NCBI GenBank assembly: GCA_964583765.1
Contig: CAZOWW010000084.1
Span: 1 to 26,952, forward strand
Reading direction: 5' to 3'
Source: CAZOWW01 sp964583765
Lineage (GTDB): Bacteria > Actinomycetota > Actinomycetes > Actinomycetales > Kineosporiaceae
DNA length: 26,952 bases
Below are positions 8,133 to 16,817 of this stretch, in pieces. Position 1 is the first letter of the stretch; each line of letters opens with the position of its first letter. The position numbers and the translations under genes are program-made. The notes below the pieces were generated by a model, which did no database searches, was not told the origin of the DNA, and saw only the letters and a program-made list of their open reading frames with translations.

Positions 8133-8254
8133 GTCCGAACCGGGGTGGTCGGCCGCACCGCGAGTCACCGTCGTGCTGCCGTCGCCGATGGTGGCCGCCC
8201 GACCAGGTCAGCCCCGGCCAGGTCAGACACTGACCAGTTCGTCCGGCCAGCCGA

Positions 8255-9901
8255 TCACCACTTCAACGAGAGAGTGGCGAGGTAGTTGTTCAGCAGGCCC
8301 GAGATCACCTTGTCGTCGTGCTGGGACGGGTGCCAGTCGCAGCCCAGGTGATCGAGAGTGGGGTCGTCGTAGTACCAGTAGACGACCTTGGTGTCGCCCT
8401 TGGCGTTGCGGTCCTTGACCACCTGCTGCGCGGAATCCGCGAAGAGCGTCGTGCCGGAGACCGCCGTCGCGCTGACCACGATCGTGGTGTCGGCGCCGTA
8501 CTGAGCGCGCAGGGTGTCGAGGAAGCCCTGGTAGGCGCTCTTGTAGTCGGCGACCAGAGCGTCCGAGTTCGCCCACTTCTCATTCGAGTTCAGCGCGGTG
8601 GAGAAGTCGTTGATCCCGAGGCCCACGACGACGACCTGGGGCTTCCAGGTGGCGCTCTGGAAGGGGGTGCTGTTCCACACGGCTTGCAGGGTCTGGAGGT
8701 AGTAGCTCCGGAAGCTCAGGTCGGGGTAGTTCCCACCGTAGTTGCGCACCATGCCCATACCGGACCAGGCGTTGATCTGGTAGTCCGCACCGAGAGTCCG
8801 TGCGGTGAGCGCGCCGAAGGACTGGTCGGCGTCGGAGTTCCGGGTCACCCCGCCGTTGCTCGAGCAGTCCCTGGTGGTCGACATGTTGCCGTAGCCCGCG
8901 GTGTAGGAGTCACCGATGAACTCGATCTGCCGGGTTCGGGCGGCGGCCTTGGCCAGGATCGTGCCGCCCGGGGCGGCCACGAACCCGCCGAACTGCCCGG
9001 ACGCCCAGGGGCTCTCGGTGCGCTTGACCAGCCGGACCGTGTGGTCGGCATCGGTGAGGTTGTTCACCCAGTACGTGGTCTGCCCGGGGGTCACCAGGGA
9101 GGCGACGGTGGCGCCGTCCACCTGGACGTCGTAGTCGTTGTTGGAGTCGTTCAGCACGATGCCCACGCCCGTGCCGTGGAAGCGTCCCTCGAAGTAGACG
9201 CCGGGCCAGGTGAACTCCAGCGAGGTGCCGTTGTCCCGGACCCGGCCGGCGGTGTTCACCTGGGTGAGCAGGCCGGTCGCCGGGCCGGTGGTCGTGGTGG
9301 TCGTGGTCGTGACCGGGCTCGTGGTTGTCGTGGTGGAGGTCGTGACCGGCCGCGTGGTCGTGGTCGTGGTCGTGGTGACCGGGCGCGTCGTCGTGGTGGT
9401 GGTCGTGACCGGCCGCGTGGTCGTGGTCGTGGTGACCGGGCGCGTCGTCGTGGTGGTGGTCGTCCCGCCGGTGCAGGTGACGCCGTTCACCGCGAAGGAG
9501 GCCGGCACCGGGTTGGACGAGCCGGTCCACGAGGCGATGAAGCCGAGACTGACGGTTCCACCGGTCGGGACCGCGCCGTTCCAGGAGAGGTTGCTCGCGC
9601 TCACCTGGGCTCCCGTCTGGGCCACCGTGGCGCCCCAGGCCTGGGAGATCTGCTGGCCGCCGGTGAAGGACCAGGTCAGGGTCCAACTCGTCAGGGGGTC
9701 GCCGACCTCGGTGAGCACCAGGCCCCCTTGGAAGCCGCCCGGCCACTGGGACTGGATCGCGTAGGTGACGGAGCAACCGGTCGCGGCCTGGGCCTGGCTC
9801 GCGGTGACGGTGGCGCCTGCGCCGCAGACGAGGGCGGCGGCCGCCACAGCTGCCACCCCTCTGCGCGTCGTGATTCCGGTGAATCTTCCTGCAAATGTCA
9901 T
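8255..9901 (-). CDS. Secreted CBM2 - Thr linker - CE2 carbohydrate esterase (SGNH hydrolase)
   Basis: This exported protein of 548 residues is predicted to remove acetyl groups from plant polysaccharides such as xylan or glucomannan. A signal peptide (1-39, ending 'ASQAQA') precedes a CBM2 (about 41-145), a Thr-rich 'RPV' linker (147-209), a beta-sandwich domain (about 212-318) and an SGNH domain. Catalytic Ser331 lies in 'FIGDSYTAGYG', block III is 'GLGINDFS', and Asp522/His524 lie in 'GCDWHPS'. A beta-sandwich followed by an SGNH domain is the carbohydrate esterase family 2 layout. AGGAG, 6 bases before the ATG at 9901, fixes the start. Two palindromes upstream suggest sugar-responsive control. 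The binding module is N-terminal here but C-terminal in the cellulase, though the linkers are alike. A related SGNH lipase is less likely because of the beta-sandwich. Confidence 0.88.
   Translation of the reverse strand: MTFAGRFTGITTRRGVAAVAAAALVCGAGATVTASQAQAATGCSVTYAIQSQWPGGFQGGLVLTEVGDPLTSWTLTWSFTGGQQISQAWGATVAQTGAQVSASNLSWNGAVPTGGTVSLGFIASWTGSSNPVPASFAVNGVTCTGGTTTTTTTRPVTTTTTTRPVTTTTTTTRPVTTTTTTTTRPVTTSTTTTTSPVTTTTTTTTGPATGLLTQVNTAGRVRDNGTSLEFTWPGVYFEGRFHGTGVGIVLNDSNNDYDVQVDGATVASLVTPGQTTYWVNNLTDADHTVRLVKRTESPWASGQFGGFVAAPGGTILAKAAARTRQIEFIGDSYTAGYGNMSTTRDCSSNGGVTRNSDADQSFGALTARTLGADYQINAWSGMGMVRNYGGNYPDLSFRSYYLQTLQAVWNSTPFQSATWKPQVVVVGLGINDFSTALNSNEKWANSDALVADYKSAYQGFLDTLRAQYGADTTIVVSATAVSGTTLFADSAQQVVKDRNAKGDTKVVYWYYDDPTLDHLGCDWHPSQHDDKVISGLLNNYLATLSLKW
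9275..9463. repeat. Low-complexity tract encoding the Thr-rich linker of the esterase
   Basis: Six blocks of 5-8 threonines, separated by 'RPV' or 'SPV', come from GTGGTCGTG-type triplet repeats. The tract joins the CBM2 and CE2 parts and is built from the same unit as the cellulase linker at 4468-4656. Confidence 0.85.
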
Positions 9902-10030
9902 GGGGAACTCCTGCGCATGCGTTCAGGGCGTCATGGTGAGCGCGCCGAATCGGGGCGCACAGTACCGGGGATTATGCGCGGGCCGCTACCGCGGATATCT
10001 CCTGGCGCGGGAGAGGCCAGGGAACCAGCG

Positions 10031-10048
10031 GATTGAATTGATTCAATC
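10031..10048. promoter_or_regulatory. LacI-type operator candidate 1 upstream of the CE2 esterase
   Basis: GATTGAATTGATTCAATC is a perfect inverted repeat (8-bp arms around TG), strikingly AT-rich for this DNA. It lies 130 bases before the esterase start and shares the TTGAAnnGATTCAA core with the second site. LacI-family sugar regulators bind palindromes of this size. No LacI gene is in the window. Confidence 0.6.
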
Positions 10049-10059
10049 GGGTCACGGCT

Positions 10060-10077
10060 CGTTGAACCGATTCAACG
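10060..10077. promoter_or_regulatory. LacI-type operator candidate 2 upstream of the CE2 esterase
   Basis: CGTTGAACCGATTCAACG is an inverted repeat with 7-bp arms. Its centre is 29 bases from that of site 1, with the same TTGAAnnGATTCAA core. It lies between the regulator stop (10114) and the esterase. A CATAAT -10 candidate on the minus strand (9971-9976) is closer to the esterase. Confidence 0.6.
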
Positions 10078-10113
10078 CGAGTGCTCCGGGGGCCGGAACA
10101 TGGGTTTCCGTGC

Positions 10114-12669
10114 TCAGGCCGAGTCCTGCTGCGTGCCGGGGGCCCCGACCTCCGCGCGGGGAGCAAAGGCCGCCAGCTTCGCCCGTACCTGGACGGCACC
10201 CGGGTAGCCGAGCTCCTCGAAGAGTTCCAGCGCCTCACGGTAGGTTGCGCGCGCCTGCTCGTCCTCACCCTGCTCGTGGTGGCTGTCGCCCAGGTGTTGA
10301 AGGATGTCCGCCTCGTAGGCGCGGTCACCCACGGCTCGGCAGAGTTCGAGGGCCCGTTCGTAGCAGCGGATCGCCTCTGCGGTGTCACCCAGCAGGTGGT
10401 GGGTGTAGCCCAGGCTGTCCCAGGACGTGGCTTGGCCCTGCGGGTCGTCGAGGAGTCGTTCCCGGACGGCCAGCGATTGCTGGCAGAAGTCCAGGGCGGT
10501 CTCGTACTCGCCCAGCTGGGCGCTGAGCCAGCCGATGTTGTTCAACGCGGTCGCCTCGCCGGCCGCGTGACCTGCTTCGCGGAAGAGCGCGAGCGCCCGG
10601 TGCACGTGGTCCAACGCCTCCTGGTGGTGTCCCTGGCGATCCGCGACCGCGCCCAGGCAGATCTGGGCACGTGCCTGGCCGACGGGATTCTCCGCCGTTG
10701 CGAAGAGGGCCGACGCCTTGGCGACCCAGGCGATCGCCTCCGCATGGCGCCCCCGGAAGACGTCCCCACGACCGAGCGCCAGGTGGGTCGTGGCCAGGGA
10801 CGCCGGGTCACCGAGCCGGCGGGCTGCGTGGAGCGCGATGCTCTGCAGTCGATCGTGGTCGTGCCCGTAGCCGCGCCACTCGAGGAAGCTCGTCACTCCC
10901 CAGACCAGTTGCCAGGTGATGCGATCCGACCCCTCGAGTGCCATTTCCTCGGCGATGGCCGCGAGCACGCGATGGTGCCGGTTGAACCAGGTGAGGGCCT
11001 CGGCGTACCCCGCGAGAGGTTCGGTGACGCTCGCCTCGCTCGGCTCGTCGAGCTGGATCGGATCCCGGTAGGGGTACAGCAAGCGGTCCGCTGTGCAGGC
11101 GGTGCGCACGTAGTGGTCCCAGAGCCGGTCCCGGGCCGCCGTCCGCTCGGGTCCGGGTTCGCGCTCGTCGACGAGCTCGCGGGCGTATGCGCGCAGGAGG
11201 TCGTGCAGCACGTACCAGCCGGGGGCCTGCTCCACGAGCAGGTGAGCGTGGGAGAGCTCGGCGAGGTCGGCCCGGGCTCGCCGCAGGGGAACCCCCGACA
11301 GCGCCGCGGCGGCCCAGGCACCCACGCCGGGTCCAGCGTGCAGTCCGAGCAGGCGGAACAGCCGCGCCGCGGACGCGCCGAGCTGGCTCACCGACCAGGA
11401 GAAGACGCTCCGCAGGTCGGCGGCGGCATCCGGGCCCCCGAGGGTGTCGAGGAGACCGTGCTCGTCACGGAGGGCGGTGGCGACCGCCGAGAGCGGGAAG
11501 TCGGGTCGGATCGCTGCCTGGGCGGCGACGACCGCGAGCGCGAGGGGGAGTCTGCTGCAACGGGCGATGATCTCTTCGACTGCCGGTGGCTCGGCCGTGG
11601 TGCGCTGCTCGCCGAGACGTGCGGCGAGCAGCCGGCGGGCCTCGGGCCGGCTGAGGAGGTCGAGAGTGATCGGCACTCCGCCGTGCCCGGACACCAGGCT
11701 CGTGAGACGGCTACGACTCGTCACCACGACGAGGCAACCGGCGACCCCCGGAAGGAGTGGGCGCACCTGCTCGGCGTCCAGGGCGTTGTCCAGTACCAGC
11801 AGCACGCGTCGCCCGCGGAGCTCGCTGCGCAGCAGAGCCGACCGGGCTTCCACCCCCTCGGGGATCTCCTGCCGGGGCACCCGCAACGCCACGAGGAAGC
11901 CGGCGAGCACCTCCTCGGGTGGCACCGCCACCCCCGCGGGGTCATAGCCGCGCAGGTCGGCATACAGCTGGCCGTCGGGGAACCGGCTCTCGCTCCGGTG
12001 GGCCCAGTGCAGGGCGAGGGCGGTCTTGCCGATCCCGGCGGTGCCGCTCACCAGACAGAGCCCCGGGGCGATGCCCTGGAGGGTCTCCCGGGCCACGGCA
12101 TCGAGCGTGGCGAGGTGCTCCTCGCGGCCGACGAGCTCCGAGCCGAGGCGTGGTACCTGCTGCGGGGCACGCCGATGCGGCTCGCCCGTGCCCACGGAGT
12201 GCCCGGTATCCGGGCCGGGGTGGTCCGCCGGGTTCTGCTCGCTCGGTACGGCTTCCGGTGACACGGCATTCGCCGAGGCGAGGTTCCGGTCGTCCGCCAC
12301 TACACCGGCGTCCCCGCGGACGGACCGTGTGTTCAGGGACTGGTCCGCGGCGAGGCGGCGCTGGTGCTCCTCGACCTCGTCCCGCAGGGTCGCCAGCATT
12401 CCCTGTTCGGCGGGGGCGGCGCCCAGCAGTCCGACCAGGACGTCGAACCGGTCCGTGGGGGGCAGGACCTTGCCCGTGAAGTAGTCGGAGATCACGCCGA
12501 GGGCCCAGCCGGTGGTCGCGGCCAGCTCGCGATAGGTCAGGGGTGTGTCACCCCGGGCGCGAGCGTGCCGCCGCCGCAGCTGCCGCAGCAGGAGGGCGAG
12601 GTCCTGCACCGTACGTGCCTGCGGGCGCTCGGGTGGCAGTGCGGCCAGGCGTGCCGGGGTACTGCCCAC
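10114..12669 (-). CDS. HTH / NB-ARC ATPase / TPR transcriptional regulator (AfsR-like core without SARP domain)
   Basis: This cytoplasmic STAND-type regulator has 851 residues. Residues about 20-90 form a Cro/CI-like helix-turn-helix ('TYRELAATTGWALGVISDYF'). The NB-ARC domain (about 178-500) has Walker A 'GTAGIGKT' (209-216), Walker B 'VLLVLDN' and the 'VVTSRSRL' motif. The last 300 residues are TPR repeats ('ALNNIGWLSAQLGEYETAL', 'SLGYTHHLLGDTAEAI'). Such proteins bind ATP and a ligand or partner, then act on DNA. No OmpR/BTAD (SARP) part is present, unlike AfsR itself. The open frame extends to 12780, but GGGGAG, 5 bases before GTG 12669, marks the likely start, and 37 upstream codons are excluded. 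It is divergent from subtilase 1 across 456 bases and in series with the esterase, so either side could be its target. Confidence 0.88.
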   Translation of the reverse strand: MGSTPARLAALPPERPQARTVQDLALLLRQLRRRHARARGDTPLTYRELAATTGWALGVISDYFTGKVLPPTDRFDVLVGLLGAAPAEQGMLATLRDEVEEHQRRLAADQSLNTRSVRGDAGVVADDRNLASANAVSPEAVPSEQNPADHPGPDTGHSVGTGEPHRRAPQQVPRLGSELVGREEHLATLDAVARETLQGIAPGLCLVSGTAGIGKTALALHWAHRSESRFPDGQLYADLRGYDPAGVAVPPEEVLAGFLVALRVPRQEIPEGVEARSALLRSELRGRRVLLVLDNALDAEQVRPLLPGVAGCLVVVTSRSRLTSLVSGHGGVPITLDLLSRPEARRLLAARLGEQRTTAEPPAVEEIIARCSRLPLALAVVAAQAAIRPDFPLSAVATALRDEHGLLDTLGGPDAAADLRSVFSWSVSQLGASAARLFRLLGLHAGPGVGAWAAAALSGVPLRRARADLAELSHAHLLVEQAPGWYVLHDLLRAYARELVDEREPGPERTAARDRLWDHYVRTACTADRLLYPYRDPIQLDEPSEASVTEPLAGYAEALTWFNRHHRVLAAIAEEMALEGSDRITWQLVWGVTSFLEWRGYGHDHDRLQSIALHAARRLGDPASLATTHLALGRGDVFRGRHAEAIAWVAKASALFATAENPVGQARAQICLGAVADRQGHHQEALDHVHRALALFREAGHAAGEATALNNIGWLSAQLGEYETALDFCQQSLAVRERLLDDPQGQATSWDSLGYTHHLLGDTAEAIRCYERALELCRAVGDRAYEADILQHLGDSHHEQGEDEQARATYREALELFEELGYPGAVQVRAKLAAFAPRAEVGAPGTQQDSA

Positions 12670-12724
12670 AGCGACTCCCCTTCGTCCGAACGACGCCACG
12701 AGGCTTCCGCGTGATGTGTCTCGC

Positions 12725-12730
12725 ACTGTA
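12725..12730 (-). promoter_or_regulatory. Possible -10 box of the regulator gene
   Basis: TACAGT on the minus strand fits TANNNT and would give a leader of about 50 bases. No -35 match is visible. The rest of 12731-12995 shows only a direct repeat CTCCGCCGTGAAC (12907 and 12931, 24-bp period) and no convincing gene. Confidence 0.25.
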
Positions 12731-12995
12731 ACGGCGGCGGGTGACGGATCCGGGTGAGTGCAGCGACTCGAGCGTTCCAACCGGACCGTGTGTGACGGGC
12801 CCCACAGCCAATGGTCGGAGGCGGCTACGCGCGGTGATGAGGGATGACGCCGGCTGCTTGGTCACCTGGCCTCGGCGCCGTGGATGCCCGCCATGGGTGC
12901 CGGGTTCTCCGCCGTGAACAGTGTCGGGCTCTCCGCCGTGAACGAGGCGCTGCACGTTCGGCGTGATCTGCCCACACCTGCTGAACACGGTCGCG

Positions 12996-13075
12996 GTTCG
13001 GCGGTGTTCGATTCCGTTCGATCAGCGCCCTCCCGGACACGTCACCTGGTAGATCTACGGTCCCCCGGGGAGTGG
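12996..13075 (+). promoter_or_regulatory. Composite upstream element A (triple GTTCG + TAGATCT + CCCCGG-AGTGG)
   Basis: GTTCG starts at 12996, 13006 and 13016, an exact 10-bp period. GTAGATCTAC, a perfect palindrome that may include the -10 box, is at 13049-13058. CCCCCGGGGAGTGG is at 13062-13075. The start of subtilase 1 lies 76 bases after the TAGATCT core. The same three parts, in the same order and spacing, recur at 16686 and 20476. Direct repeats on one face of the helix suggest an activator binding side by side; there is no conserved -35 box. Confidence 0.7.
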
Positions 13076-13125
13076 CCTAGGCCCCCCGGGCCCGTCGAGG
13101 GACGACGGAGAGCAGAAGGAGAGAG

Positions 13126-16100
13126 ATGCGCGGAAAGCGAGGACCCACCTGCCGTCTCGGCGCGGTGGCGCTGATCGTGGGAGCCCTGTCGGGCGTCCCG
13201 GGCGGCCACGCGACGGGAGCGGCGGTGCCGGCGACGACCTCGGCGCGACCGGGGACCCCGGCACATCAGGTGACCCTCATCACGGGGGACCGCGTGACGG
13301 TGTCCAGCGTCGGCGAGGTGGGCGTCGTGGCCGGCACGACCCGCCCAGGAGTTGCCTACTCGACGTACCGCTCCGCGGACGGCCACGCGCACATCGTGCC
13401 GTCCGACGTGGCGGCCCTGATCGCGAGCGGCCGGCTCGATCCGGCGCTGTTCGACGTGACCACGCTGGTCGCGCAGGGGCTCGACGACCGCACCAGCGCG
13501 CTGCCGCTGATCGTGCGGCACGCGCACGGCCGCCGCGCCGCCGTCCACACCGATGCCCAGCAGTCGGGCAGCACCGTGACGCGGGACCTGACCGGCCTCG
13601 ATGCCGTCGCGGTGCGGGCCGATCGCAGGGTGAAGAGCGGGCTGTGGAACAAGCTGACGACCGCGGCGCCGGGACGGGCGAGCCTGCGTTCGGAGATCAG
13701 TGGCGTCTGGCTGGACCGCACGATGACCGTGGCCCTCGACAAGAGCGTCCCGGCCATCGGAGCGCCCACGGCCTGGTCCGCCGGCCTGAACGGTCAGGGC
13801 GTGAAGGTCGCGGTCCTCGACACCGGGATCGACACGACGCACCCGGATCTGACGGGCAAGATCGCGGCCGAGCAGAACTTCACCAGCGAGACGACGACCC
13901 AGGACCTCGTGGGCCACGGGACGCACGTCGCCTCGATCATCGCGGGCAGCGGCGCGGCCTCCTCCGGCCAGTACCGGGGCGTGGCACCCGGCGCGTCGCT
14001 GCTCGACGGCAAGGTCTGCTACCGCAACGGGAACACCGGATCCTGCAAGGAGTCGGACGTGCTCGCGGGGATGCAGTGGGCCGTCGCCCAGGGCGCCCGG
14101 ATCGTCAACCTGAGCTTCGGTGGCCCGGACACCCAGGCCGTCGAGCCGGAGGAAGCGGCGATCAACCAGCTCACGGCGAGCTTCGGCACTCTCTTCGTCG
14201 TGGCGGCGGGTAACGACGGGCCGGGCGTCAGCACGGTGGACAGCCCTGGTGCGGCGGATGCGGCGCTCACGGTCGGCGCCGTCGACCTCACGAACACCGT
14301 CACGAACTTCTCCAGCCGCGGACCGCGTCAAGGTGACGAGGCGATCAAACCGGACATCACCGCGCCCGGTGCCAGCATCACCGCGGCCCGCAGCTCGACG
14401 GGGCTGTGGGGGACGCCGGGAAGCCGTTACGTCACCCTCGGGGGCACGTCCATGGCCACCCCGCACGTGGCGGGCGCCGCGGCGATCCTCGCCCAGCAGC
14501 ATCCGACCTGGTCCGCCAAAGAGTTCAAGGACGCCCTGATGGCCTCGGCCGTGCCGAACGCGGCGCAGTCGGTCTGGAACCAGGGGGCCGGTGAGGTCAA
14601 CGTCGCCGCGGCCTATGCGCAACCCCTGCTGGTCGACCCGCCCAGTCTGAGCCTGGGCCGGCAGCTCTGGCCGCACGGCGACGACCCGGTGCTCACCCGG
14701 ACTCTCACCTACCGGAATACCGGCAGCAGCACGCTGGCTCTCACGCTGTCCGTGACCACGCGCGGTCCGGACGGCGCCTCGGCACCCTCGGGAATGTTCA
14801 CGGTCAGCCCGAGCCCGCTCACCGTGGCCCCGGGTGCGAGCGCGACGGCGACCCTGACCGCGACCACCAGTCTGCAGGGCGCGGACGGCCTCTACGGCGG
14901 CTACGTCGTGGCCACGTCCGGGAGCTACCGCGTGAACACCCCGTTCGGGGTGGACAAGGCGGTCGAGTCGCATGCGGTCACGGTGACCAACATCGATCAG
15001 ACCGGCGCCGCGGCCGGCATGTTCAACACCGGCTTCGTGCCGGTCTCGGGCGGCCCTGAGATCGACCTGAACAGCAGCGTGGCGGGCCCGGCGACCTGCT
15101 ACCTGCAGCCGGGCACCTACCTCGTGCGCACAGTGATCACGGAACTGAAGGCCACGCCCGTCCGCTTCACGGTGATGATCAATCCGCGCTTCGTCGTGAC
15201 GAGCAGCGACCGGACCCTCACCTTCGACGCGCGCACCACGGGCCGGGTGAACGTCGGCGTGAGCGATGACCCGGTGGCATCGCGCGGCCTGACCTGGGTC
15301 CGGAACCAGCTCACGGTCGGCGGGGCGACTGCCTCGCTCCTGATGTACCTCGGCGGGAGCGAGGTGTACCTCGGGCAGACCGACCCCACGCAGCAGGAGT
15401 CGGGCTATTCCGGCCAGGTCATGGTGACCTACGCCAAGAAGGGCCCGGAAGGGGACCTGCGGAACTCGCCACGGAGTTACTACCTGCTCGGGGCCTTCAC
15501 CGGGCAGCAGCCACAGGGGTGGTCTCGCGCCTTCAGCACGACCGAGCTCGCGCGCATCGACCAGACGCTCGACGCGGACGTGCCGGGAGCCACGCTGGAG
15601 ATGGGCACGGCGCCCGCCTGGGCGTCCACGGGGGAGGACATCACCGGCATGGCCATGCTGGAGTTCGACCCCTCGATCACCCACACCCGGTTCGTGAACC
15701 CGGTGGACGGGGTGCGCTGGGGTCATCGCCTGGACGAGCTCCCGGCGGGAGAGCTCACGGTCTTCCGGGAACTGCAGGACAGCCCGACCGCCTACGCCGG
15801 GGGGTCGACCACGAAGCAGGTGTGGAACGAACCGGTGATCGGGCCCGCGCTGGGCCAGCCCAGGACGTCCGCGGGCTTCGCGTTCCGGCAGGGTGACACG
15901 ATCACCGTCTCGCACCTGCCGCTCTTCGGGGACTCCGCCGGCCACGCCGGGTGGGAGGACGCGGCGAGCATCGGTCAGCTGGAGCTGCTCCGCAACGGGT
16001 CCAGCCTCAGCGCAGCTGCCCTGCCAGGGAGTGAGCTGAGCCCGCTCCTGAAGGTCACCGTCCCCAGCGGCTCGGCCAGCTATGCCCTCAACGCGGTCAC

Positions 16101-16506
16101 CTCGGTCGCCGCACCCGCCACGGTCTCCTCGAACATCATCATGGCCTGGACGTTCACGTCCTCGACCGTGAGCGGGAGCAACGCGGTGCCGCTGCCGCTG
16201 TGGACGGTCTCCTTCCGTGCCGTTCCCGGCAGCGCACCGGCAGGGGGCACCTACACGTTCCCGGCGACCCTGGTGTCGCCGCCCGGTTCCACGGGCGGCT
16301 CGGTGACGTTCTTCGGTGTCCAGTACTCCACGGACGGCGGGACCACCTGGAAGATCGCCACGGTCACCGGCACCTGCACCACGAGGACCGTCTCGGTGCA
16401 GGATCCGCCCGCCGGGCAGTCCGTCTTCCTGAAGGCCCTGGTGCGGGACGGCGCGGGCGACGCCGTGGAGGAGACGATCATGTCGGCATTCCGGGCCGGT
16501 TCGTAA
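13126..16506 (+). CDS. Secreted S8 subtilase 1 (large, multidomain)
   Basis: This exported serine protease has 1126 residues. A signal peptide covers about 1-35, a propeptide-like region about 47-205 and the catalytic domain about 208-500. Its triad is Asp232 ('VAVLDTGID'), His264 ('GHGTHVASI') and Ser442 ('GGTSMATPHVAGAA'), and the oxyanion residue is Asn363 ('VAAGNDGPG'). About 620 residues of beta-rich sequence follow, ending in a domain with 'YSTDGGTTWKIATVTGTC'. Size and layout resemble the large Streptomyces subtilases such as SAM-P45. AAGGAGAGAG precedes the ATG. Subtilase 2 lies 311 bases downstream and is a close paralog: 9 differences in the first 60 residues, and identical catalytic numbering. 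Element A lies upstream. The substrate is unknown. The post-catalytic part is shared with the catalytically empty protein at 1-2202. Confidence 0.95.
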   Translation: MRGKRGPTCRLGAVALIVGALSGVPGGHATGAAVPATTSARPGTPAHQVTLITGDRVTVSSVGEVGVVAGTTRPGVAYSTYRSADGHAHIVPSDVAALIASGRLDPALFDVTTLVAQGLDDRTSALPLIVRHAHGRRAAVHTDAQQSGSTVTRDLTGLDAVAVRADRRVKSGLWNKLTTAAPGRASLRSEISGVWLDRTMTVALDKSVPAIGAPTAWSAGLNGQGVKVAVLDTGIDTTHPDLTGKIAAEQNFTSETTTQDLVGHGTHVASIIAGSGAASSGQYRGVAPGASLLDGKVCYRNGNTGSCKESDVLAGMQWAVAQGARIVNLSFGGPDTQAVEPEEAAINQLTASFGTLFVVAAGNDGPGVSTVDSPGAADAALTVGAVDLTNTVTNFSSRGPRQGDEAIKPDITAPGASITAARSSTGLWGTPGSRYVTLGGTSMATPHVAGAAAILAQQHPTWSAKEFKDALMASAVPNAAQSVWNQGAGEVNVAAAYAQPLLVDPPSLSLGRQLWPHGDDPVLTRTLTYRNTGSSTLALTLSVTTRGPDGASAPSGMFTVSPSPLTVAPGASATATLTATTSLQGADGLYGGYVVATSGSYRVNTPFGVDKAVESHAVTVTNIDQTGAAAGMFNTGFVPVSGGPEIDLNSSVAGPATCYLQPGTYLVRTVITELKATPVRFTVMINPRFVVTSSDRTLTFDARTTGRVNVGVSDDPVASRGLTWVRNQLTVGGATASLLMYLGGSEVYLGQTDPTQQESGYSGQVMVTYAKKGPEGDLRNSPRSYYLLGAFTGQQPQGWSRAFSTTELARIDQTLDADVPGATLEMGTAPAWASTGEDITGMAMLEFDPSITHTRFVNPVDGVRWGHRLDELPAGELTVFRELQDSPTAYAGGSTTKQVWNEPVIGPALGQPRTSAGFAFRQGDTITVSHLPLFGDSAGHAGWEDAASIGQLELLRNGSSLSAAALPGSELSPLLKVTVPSGSASYALNAVTSVAAPATVSSNIIMAWTFTSSTVSGSNAVPLPLWTVSFRAVPGSAPAGGTYTFPATLVSPPGSTGGSVTFFGVQYSTDGGTTWKIATVTGTCTTRTVSVQDPPAGQSVFLKALVRDGAGDAVEETIMSAFRAGS

Positions 16507-16507
16507 G

Positions 16508-16547
16508 GCCGGCGGGGCGGAGCGCCTTTGCGTGTTCCGCCCCCGGC
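16508..16547 (+). terminator. First hairpin after subtilase 1
   Basis: GGGGCGGA (16514-16521) pairs with TCCGCCCC (16536-16543). Past a two-base bulge, GCCG pairs with CGGC. The loop contains CTTTGCG. It begins directly after the stop codon. Confidence 0.5.
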
Positions 16548-16592
16548 TCCCGTCGACCACGTGGTCCCGTCCTGCACCGGGACCCAGGGGAG

Positions 16593-16632
16593 GGGTCGCC
16601 CCGCACCGTCGTCCGACGGTGCGGGGCGACCC
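16593..16632. terminator. Perfect 40-base palindrome, strong terminator after subtilase 1
   Basis: GGGTCGCCCCGCACCGTCG pairs with its exact complement over 19 bp around TC. The CCCCGCACCG stem recurs in the hairpins at 20398-20432 and 23462-23495. It stands between subtilase 1 and element B of subtilase 2, so it probably insulates the two units. Confidence 0.75.
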
Positions 16633-16685
16633 GCTGTTGAGGTGGGGTCCGGGTCTGTTCGGGGGTGGGTGCGCTCCGGGGGCAG

Positions 16686-16763
16686 GTTCGACCGCGTTCG
16701 GTCCTGTTCGGAATGACCTGGGCGTTCTGTGGCCTCCTGGTAGATCTGCAACCCCCGGAGTGG
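16686..16763 (+). promoter_or_regulatory. Composite upstream element B
   Basis: GTTCG starts at 16686, 16696 and 16706 (10-bp period). TAGATCT is at 16741-16747 and CCCCCGGAGTGG at 16752-16763. The subtilase 2 ATG lies 77 bases after TAGATCT, one base different from element A. The stretch GGCCTCCTG just before TAGATCT is shared with element C. Confidence 0.7.
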
Positions 16764-16817
16764 GGCTTCGGCCGGCCGGGGCCGCCGTGGGACGGCGGGG
16801 AGCAGAAGGAGAGAGAG

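Noticed and set aside
9275..9463. Regular repeats in the esterase gene as an independent repeat element
   Set aside because: They are in-frame triplet repeats encoding a Thr-rich linker, and the reading frame is intact on both sides.
12884..13174. Plus-strand 96-codon frame before subtilase 1
   Set aside because: It covers element A and the ribosome-binding site of subtilase 1, overlaps its start and has no coding-like composition.
16665..16817. N-terminal extension of subtilase 2 to 16665
   Set aside because: The extra codons encode element B and the leader. The downstream ATG has a strong ribosome-binding site and aligns with the start of subtilase 1.
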